A DNA stretch of 64,000 nt from Congeria kusceri (lineage: Eukaryota > Mollusca > Bivalvia > Myida > Dreissenidae). This document shows, piece after piece, positions 57,370-64,000 of this stretch; within the stretch, counting starts at the first letter, position 1; each line of letters begins with the position of its first letter. The notes beneath the pieces are model-generated. The model did not search any database. It had not been told where the DNA came from and saw only the letters and a list, made by a program, of their open reading frames with translations. The stretch is from NCBI GenBank assembly GCA_027627225.1, contig CM051034.1:7540058-7604057 (forward strand), in the 5' to 3' direction. Position numbers and translations under genes: made by a program.

Positions 57370-58905
57370 AAAACAAGAGCTGTCAGGACAGTGCGCTTGA
57401 CTATTCAACCGCTTTGTCAGACCCCACCCACCCCATATGCAACCCCAAGCGAGGTCTCGATATAAGGTATCTATGTATTAAGTTTCATTAAAATATCTCA
57501 ATGCATTCTCAAGTTATTGAGAGGAAATAGTCTTTCTATTTTTAGTAACAGTGACCCTGACCCCACCCACCCCAAATGCAATCCCAAGTGAGGCCTGGGT
57601 ATAAAGTATCTATGCATGAAGTTTCATTACAATAGCTCAATCCGTTCTCCCGTTATAGAGATATGTAGTTGCTGCACGCAAACTTTAACCTGAATTTCTC
57701 AGTACAATAAGGGGCATAATTCTGCTAAATTGCCGGTCAGAGTTATAGGCCTTGACCCTGAAGACATGTTTGAAGTTGCAAAGGAATATCTGTAGTAGTT
57801 ATAGAGATATCGAGTTGATGCACGCAAACTTTAACCTGAATTTCTAAGTACAAAAAGGGGCATAATTCTGCTAAAATGCTGGTCACAGTTATGGGTCTAG
57901 GCCAGTGACCTTATATAATGACCCTGAAGACATGTTTCAATTGAATATCTTTAGTAGTTATAGAGATATGGAGTTGTTTCACGCAACTTAAACCTGATTG
58001 TCTAAGTACAAAAAGGGGCATAATTCTGCTAAATTGCAGGTCAGAGGTCAGTGAACTCACATATTGACCCCAAACACGTGTGAAGTTTCAATTAAATATC
58101 TCATTAGTTACAGAGATATGTACTTGTTGCACACTAACCTTAACCTGACTTTTTAAGCATAAAAAGGGCATAATTCAGCTAAAATGCTGGTAACAGTCAT
58201 GGGTCTTGGCCAGTGACCTTATATAACGAGCCTGAAGGCACGTGTGAAGTTTTAGTTAAATATCTGTAGTAGATATAGAGATACGGAGTTGTTGCACGCA
58301 AACTTACAAAAAGGGGCATAATTTTGCTAAATTGCAGGTCAGAGTTATGGGTCTTGGTCAGTGACCTGACATAATGACCCCGAACACGTGTCAAGTTTCA
58401 ATTGAATATCTGTAGTAGTTACAGAGAAATGTACTTATTGCACGCAAACCTTAACCTGAATTTTCTCTTACACGCTAACCTTAAACTGACGTTTTTTAAG
58501 TACAAAAAGGGGCATACAAAGGGCATAAAAAGGGGCATAATTCAGCTAAAATGCTGGTAACAGTTATGGGTCTTGGCCAGTGACCTCACATAATGACCCC
58601 GAACACATGTGTGAAGTTTCAATTGAATATCTGTCGTAGATATGGAGTTGTTGCAGGCAACCTTTAACCAGGTCTTCTAAGTACAAAAAGGGGCATAATT
58701 CTGCTAAATTGCAGGTCAGATTTATGGGTCTTGGTCAGTGACCTCACATAATGACCCCAAACACATGTTTGAAGTTTCCATTGAATATCTGTAGTAGTTA
58801 CAGAGATATGGACATGTTGCACGCAAACCTTAACAAGAGCATTACACCAACGAACGGTTGAGTAGTATAGCTCAAACTATTCGGTGAATAGTCAAGCTAA
58901 AAACT
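57370..58905. repeat. Modular GGGGCATAA-type interspersed repeat, third copy
   Basis: The left end caagagctgtcaggacagtg and cttgactattcaaccg, and the right end gtgaatagtcaagctaaaaa, match the copies at 23.8 and 33.6 kb. Seven or so modules of about 190 bp share aaaaaggggcataattctgc, gtcttggtcagtgacctcac, aatgaccccgaacacatgtg and tctgtagtagttacagagat. In intron 4. Confidence 0.8.
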
Positions 58906-58984
58906 GGGGTGCATAAAATCTGCTAGTGATTTACCAATTTCTATAAACAGGGGAGGAGGGGGGGAGCGTTGAATGGAATCAGCA

Positions 58985-59127
58985 TTGCATTAAGCGCCGG
59001 AGCGATTACCTGATGTGCCAAAATGGTGGATGTTGACAAACAAATGATGTACATATTTGGTGGCGAGTTTGTCAACATTCGCCATTTTGGAACTGCAGAT
59101 CACTGATCTGTCACTTAATGCACTGAC
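58985..59127. repeat. Foldback hairpin with CCAAAATGG arms
   Basis: The left arm tgcattaagcgccggagcga ... ccaaaatggtggatgttgac and the right arm gtcaacattcgccattttgg ... ctgtcacttaatgca are inverted copies around a loop of about 30 bases. Diverged foldback element in intron 4. Confidence 0.65.
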
Positions 59128-59151
59128 AATTCCACATTCCACTCAATGTTA

Positions 59152-59480
59152 TGCACCTATCAATATTTTCCCCCAGGAGGAGAGCCGCGGGCAAACCCAG
59201 GGGAATTTGACTAATATTATTTTTTGGGGTCTAATTCCACACCCTAGAGCTAAGCATTTTTGTCCAAATACCCGCAGTAGGGTGGGGGGTTGGAGATGTT
59301 TGGTGTATCTCCCAGCCCGGGAGGCCAATATTACCGGGATCTAAAATCCGACCAAAGTCTATTTCCCCGTGAACGGAATCAATCGGCCTATCAAATTCCC
59401 GCCTGTCGGGAATCGCTTTCAGTCTAAAGTCCCGTATATGCCCGCCGCTCCCCCCCTGGGGGAAAATATTGATAGGTGCA
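59152..59480. mobile_element. TTA-flanked MITE (Harbinger-type target site)
   Basis: The left end TGCACCTATCAATATTTTCC and the right end, on the other strand TGCACCTATCAATATTTTCC, are identical for over 20 bases and continue as an inverted repeat through gagc-gcgggca. TTA duplicates lie at 59,149-59,151 and 59,481-59,483. A three-base TWA target points to PIF/Harbinger mobilisation. 329 bp, no transposase. It lies about 75 bp from micro-exon 4. Confidence 0.88.
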
Positions 59481-59554
59481 TTAGCCCCCTCCCCCCTGAT
59501 AAAGATGTACAGGTTGTGAATTGAAGACTCAGGGATCCTAAACAAGCAACTTAC

Positions 59555-59583
59555 CATCAATTACTTCCTCTTCAAACCCAGAG
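59555..59583 (-). CDS. DNAAF9: DNAAF9-like, coding exon 4 (residues 70-80)
   Basis: A 29-bp micro-exon. Acceptor gttgcag|CTCTGG, donor GATG|gtaagt. Encodes GSGFEEEVID plus one base. A GF-E-EVLDD-like segment follows the NYLLFG block in other family members. A TTA-flanked MITE sits only about 75 bp downstream, inside intron 4. Confidence 0.82.
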
Positions 59584-59998
59584 CTGCAACAAAATTATAA
59601 TTATATTGTATTCATTCATTATAATCACATATATGTTTTACCTCTTACACCAACGTATGAATGTTAAAATCATTGCAAGATAACAAATTAAAAACTCACA
59701 CAACATTTAAAGCGATCATTTGTCAGAAACTGGCTACTCATGAGTACATTTAAGAAGACAAATTAATGCACAAAAAATGTTTATAGTTCATCAGTGAATG
59801 TCATATTAAGCAAATGTCAGTTTTTGCTTGTGACCTTACATAAACAAAATTATTATTAAAATATTATTTTGACCAATGTTATTATGGAACATAATGGTAA
59901 ATTTTGGGGTTTGGGATAATGAGCTCATAGCTAAACCGAATTGTGTATTTTCTGTCTCAAATGATTGTAATCCTGATTGAAACTTAGAAACTTCATAC

Positions 59999-60089
59999 CC
60001 TTCCAACTCTGATTTTCGTAATTCAAAAAATCCAAACAGCAGGTAATTGATCAGTTCCACCGTTCCATCATTGTACCTGCTGTCAATAC
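59999..60089 (-). CDS. DNAAF9: DNAAF9-like, coding exon 3 (residues 40-70)
   Basis: Acceptor gttttgcag|GTATTG, donor GAAGG|gtatga. Encodes GIDSRYNDGTVELINYLLFG and then FFELRKSELE, one of the best conserved blocks of the family. Intron 2 is 1,464 bp and contains only weak repeats. Confidence 0.88.
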
Positions 60090-61553
60090 CTGCAAAACAA
60101 ATTAACTACTATAATCTGCTTTACTGTTGTTCTATGCAACCGATGCATGCCAACTCTTTTGATGTTACATCTTTAAATTTATGTACTTTTCCCGAGAAAT
60201 ATACAAGTAGGGGTTTTATCTTTATGGCATAGTAGGGAAACAACACACATATTATGATCAAAATTTTGCATTTTAAATAGCATTTATTTTTTATTATTAA
60301 GTGCACATGTATAGTCGGCATCTGTATTAACGTGGTATCTCTATTTCCGCTGTAACTGTTTATCTTTTGAATTTAACGCCTTATTGTCAACATCAAACAT
60401 AATGTTGGTTTTCTTTCAGAAAATAATATGTTATAAATTATTTCATTTGGAAACAATCAAGAAATATGATTTTAAATCATAAATCTTAACAACTTTCACA
60501 TCAGCTTGTTGCCAACAGTAGACATTACAGGGCCTATGTTTACACTTTCATATGTTTCAGTTAATATGAAGAAAGACTCACATTTCTCTTTTTTGGCAAT
60601 ATATATATAAAAGGCAACAATCCCACAATTTGTCATTAATTTGTGTTTGTTTATAAACTAACAGCAAACTTATTTCAAAACAAAAGATTTACCGCAAGAT
60701 TACAGATGACGTCATTTTTCAAGAAAGCCAAATGGTGCATTGAAACATATTAATAATTTAATAACAGTCTTCTAAATTAGCACTAGCCCGTTCGCCCGTG
60801 GCAAGTAAAAATATTGTCGGGCACAGAATAAATTCTTAGTAGATCGCCCGCCTGGCAAGTAATCAAATCAAATTAGATCTGTCCACATAACAAGTCTTCG
60901 AGGGACTACGTCAACGTATGTAAACTGGATCAGGCAAAGTGATAGTTAAGTAGAGAAACACACATATCACACACTTCTATAACACTTGTTATTCCTATAT
61001 AATAAAATGAAGAACTGTTGTTAGATGTTGATCTTTAATTTAAAAAAGTTTGGGCAAGTAAAAAATGTTTTGGGCAAGTAAACATTCCTAAGTTACTGGC
61101 CAAATGGCAAGTAATTTTTGTAAGTTAATTTCAAAGACTGTAATAACAAATAATTTACTTTTAAACAAATTTTCAGCTGTTACTTTCGTGAAAATATTAA
61201 ATTAATTGGATATTATAGAATGACAATGTTCGGTTTGTTGCTTTTGCTTAAAATATTTGTTTAAAGGTTAAGTATCGCGAGCAGCGGAACAGGCTACCAT
61301 CATTTTTTAGTATTAAGATGAAAACAACAACATAAATCACAAATGTACCAAAAGACCATAGGTAAAACGACATCCAAAATTTGAAACAAATAAAAGAGTA
61401 ACATAGTGTCCCTTGAAAGCAAGGTGTCATCAGAATACATGCAAAGGAGGCCGATAGCCTGTTTTGGCATTCAAGGGAGAGTATCATGTTTCTAATAACA
61501 GGGAATATATTCAGGAATAATGATTGTCATCAATACATATACTGTATAAATAC
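60090..61553 (-). other. Intron 2 of the DNAAF9-like gene
   Basis: AT-rich. Between about 60,780 and 61,115 the motif ggcaagtaa recurs (gtggcaagtaaaaatattg, ttgggcaagtaaaaaatgtt, aaatggcaagtaatttttg), probably an old repeat. No exon is seen. Confidence 0.4.
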
Positions 61554-61642
61554 CGGCTATGCACAGTAATGTATCAGGAGCATCCTTCTTTTCTGCGGAC
61601 CCATCATTCAGGAGATTCTGCACACGACGTAGTCGGCTGCCA
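61554..61642 (-). CDS. DNAAF9: DNAAF9-like, coding exon 2 (residues 10-40)
   Basis: Acceptor ttttttacag|TGGC, donor GCCG|gtattt. Encodes GSRLRRVQNLLNDG, then a charged linker and PDTLLCIA. The SRLRRVQ/L start and the DxLLC(I/L) block are typical of the N-terminus of this family. Ends one base into a codon completed by exon 3. Intron 1 is 411 bp. Confidence 0.8.
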
Positions 61643-62053
61643 CTGTAAAAAATATAATTACTCATACTTTTTAGCTGTAATAATGCAATGAGTATCAAAT
61701 GGGTGTAAGCATTGCAGGAATTTACGCTGAAATGCTCTGGCGAAATGCAATGCGTTGACAGACCATTGCGACACTTCGATCATTTCCCCCCACCCACCAA
61801 TTTGACACATGAGACTTGATTACGAGCGTTATTAGCAACGAGTCAATATTCTGAAAATTAATCATTTGATTTATGCATATGTAATTAGATACATATGGTT
61901 ACCTCACAAAATTACTAAATGTTTCTTGTTGTATGTTCCTTCGCGCAGAAGAGGGTCGTTCAACTCTTGAATTCATTGTGGAATGAAAGTTCGTTCCATT
62001 TGCATTTTGGTAGTGTTTTTATTGGAAACAACTACCGAATAAAAATAACTCAC

Positions 62054-62082
62054 CGTAGGCTACATAATAACTTGAGTGCCAT
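62054..62082 (-). CDS. DNAAF9: DNAAF9-like, coding exon 1 (residues 1-10)
   Basis: Encodes MALKLLCSL plus two bases (CG) of an Arg codon, then |gtgagt. The ATG sits in gtcgacaATGG, a fair start context, and an in-frame TAA lies 24 bases upstream, so the protein starts here. The two leftover bases fit the T that opens exon 2. Because the exon is very short it rests on splice phase and context more than on sequence similarity. The transcription start and any 5' non-coding exon are not defined. Confidence 0.65.
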
Positions 62083-64000
62083 TGTCGACAATGTGAATGC
62101 AAATTACTTGGCTATATGTACAGAAATTGTTTTTTTATAATACCAACCAACTTATATTTATTCCGTTATCAAATGGTAAACACAACGTTTATGATATGAC
62201 TTAGATGTGATATTTGTCCTCACTATTGGAATAGTAATATAATGCAAATGGATATAGATCTATATGTTCTTTTTATCATACGTATGAAATTTTTATTTTG
62301 TTTACATCGCCATATAAACAATTTGCTGAACGTTTCTTTGCATTTTGTGATTTGCATTGTATGTTTATTTTCAAGTCGTAGTCTCACATTTACATGTATA
62401 CCGGTACTGCTATTTTGACAAACCGAAATGCGGTACACCATAAAAATCCCGATTTATTGTTGTTTTACTTTATTTTCCCCCTTTTTACTAGTCTCTTCCT
62501 TTGTAAAGGACTGTACTTTACAAATAGCCATGGATACCGTATTAACAGACTCGCGAGAGTTTAGGATACCAATACGACAGCATTTATGATGTATTGGTTT
62601 TACTACAGACTCCAATTAGTTTGACAATAAATATGTTGGGTGAAAATTAGTTTAACATTCACAGAGTGTTCAAATTTATCGAATTTATCGAAGATTTGAC
62701 AACACGTTTTTGTAAAGTGCCACATAATATATAGAGGGTATTTGTTTATAGCAGTGTAAGATCGTATTTTATTTCATAAGTGGTAATTGAAACAATATTT
62801 TCACGAGTGGCGCAGCCACGAGTGAAAATATCTAGTTTCTATGACCACGAATGAAAAAAAAACCCATCTGACACTGTTTTAAACAAACAAACAAATATTT
62901 CAATATTTGAACGATAAATAAAAAAAATGCGCGAGATATGTTGAAGCGTCACAAGTTTTGTGTATTATGACGTCATAAATATGACGTCATTATGATTCCA
63001 AAATTGTCGATCACTGTTGTGGTGGGAAAATGGTGCCACTCTTACTGCGTCGTTGTCACTTAATTATATTTGTATTGAATTTTATTATGTGTTTTCTGTT
63101 GTTTAAAAAGGCCGATGTGTACACTGACGATTAGGGTATTCACATACTTTAAAAAATAAACATACAAACAAGTTAAAAGTAGTTCATATAACCAAGAGTG
63201 AAATGATCAAACGTTATCATTTCACTCGACCTATAGTTAAATTATCGGCTTATCATTCACTGGTATTCTCCACTCATGCACCACATTGCATGAAATAAAG
63301 TGTTTTCAACATCTATTAGAAGCATGTATGTCTCATTATAATAGTTCTCTCTTTAGTGTGTGTTTTGCTTTTAAAAACCACTATAGCCTCTACACCTGCG
63401 AGTTCGTGGGTGTTAAGCATTCGACTTTGCGCATAAACCCAATTGTTTTAATATAGACACATCGCATTTAATCGATCTGAATATATAGTCTACTAACTAT
63501 TTTATATGTCAAAATTGCTAATATTTATTCGGAAATCCGTAATCTTACTTGAAAATAAACATGACCCAACATAGACCTTGATCTTTTTCAACTTCCTGTA
63601 AGTTCGTGCAACTTTTGATGACGTCATGCGCATAGGCCCTTCCACAGATTTTCGTGTTTTTATACAAAATATGGCATTTTTAATGTCCTTGGTTGTTTTC
63701 TTTGATTTTTGTTGATTTTTAATGAAATTAATACTGAGAAAATGTTTATGAACAATATGAGGGGTTGATTTTTTTAACAATAAATAAATTTCAAACACAA
63801 ATAACTGCAATAAACTTAAATAACATATTGGTGCTCTCATAAGTCAGGCCGTTCTTCGGCTCACACTTGCATACACTTTGGCCTCGCGACGTCGCGTCAT
63901 TCAAGAGAAAATTACGTCATAATTTCATCCACGAACTTACCGGAGACCACGAACTTGCCAGATTAGATGCTATATGAAGATAATGTCAAACCACGTTAAT
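62083..64000. other. 5' flank of the DNAAF9-like gene
   Basis: AT-rich DNA. It includes a palindrome (ttttcacgagtggcgcagcc then acgagtgaaaatat) at about 62,800-62,830 and a segment at 63,195-63,310 related to 36,961-37,130. The GC-richer last 200 bases (cctcgcgacgtcgcgtcatt) could hold a promoter, but no TATA box or exon can be supported. The 112-codon minus-strand frame at 63,502-63,840 has no recognisable domain. Confidence 0.4.

Noticed and set aside
59057..59560. Two opposing frames of about 100 codons
   Set aside because: They span the TTA-flanked MITE and its palindromic ends, not a gene.
63502..63840. 112-codon minus-strand frame as an upstream exon
   Set aside because: Low-complexity composition with Ile/Lys/Phe bias from AT-rich DNA; no domain or splice link to exon 1.

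Overview
This window is animal nuclear DNA and almost certainly comes from a bivalve mollusc. It is AT-rich, with GT-AG spliced genes, tRNA-derived SINEs, an APE-type LINE, many small inverted-repeat transposons and long minisatellites. Two copies of a palindromic repeat built around GATTAGCCTGTGCAG (13.2 and 22.0 kb) point, from memory only, to a dreissenid mussel; a species call needs a database comparison.

Genes. (1) The minus strand from 62,082 down to 38,064 carries twelve coding exons whose splice sites and phases join into one open frame of about 342 residues. I recognise it as the N-terminal part of DNAAF9 (C20orf194, orthologue of Tetrahymena Shulin), which packages outer-arm dynein for cilia. 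I found no later exons, so the rest is either beyond a very long intron or was missed. (2) An intronless 355-residue class A-like G-protein-coupled receptor lies on the plus strand at 25,979-27,046. Several hallmark receptor residues are replaced. (3) A compact, unidentified minus-strand gene lies at about 6.3-4.9 kb, with two reading frames that overlap as ATGA.

Mobile DNA by region. 0-10 kb: a TA-flanked element at 207-832, a 22-bp minisatellite, a GACCTTTGACC-type repeat and further inverted-repeat elements. 10-21 kb: a 62-bp minisatellite and a 5-kb array of 93 indel-free 54-bp units that contains a 14-unit internal duplication. 21-38 kb: palindromic elements, the receptor gene, foldback hairpins, a 37-bp tandem array, a long modular repeat, and a SINE split by a pogo-like transposon whose empty site is preserved in another SINE copy at 29.2 kb. 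38-62 kb: introns of the DNAAF9-like gene hold a broken LINE whose first ORF has a 2A translational-recoding motif, a 2-kb TTAA-flanked element, and a deleted mariner abutting a copy of the 207-832 family across a shared TA. They also hold tRNA-type SINEs and a TTA-flanked MITE. 62-64 kb holds only weak repeats.

The three genes show no obvious functional link. The mobile elements mostly sit in introns and intergenic DNA and often interrupt one another, which gives relative insertion orders.
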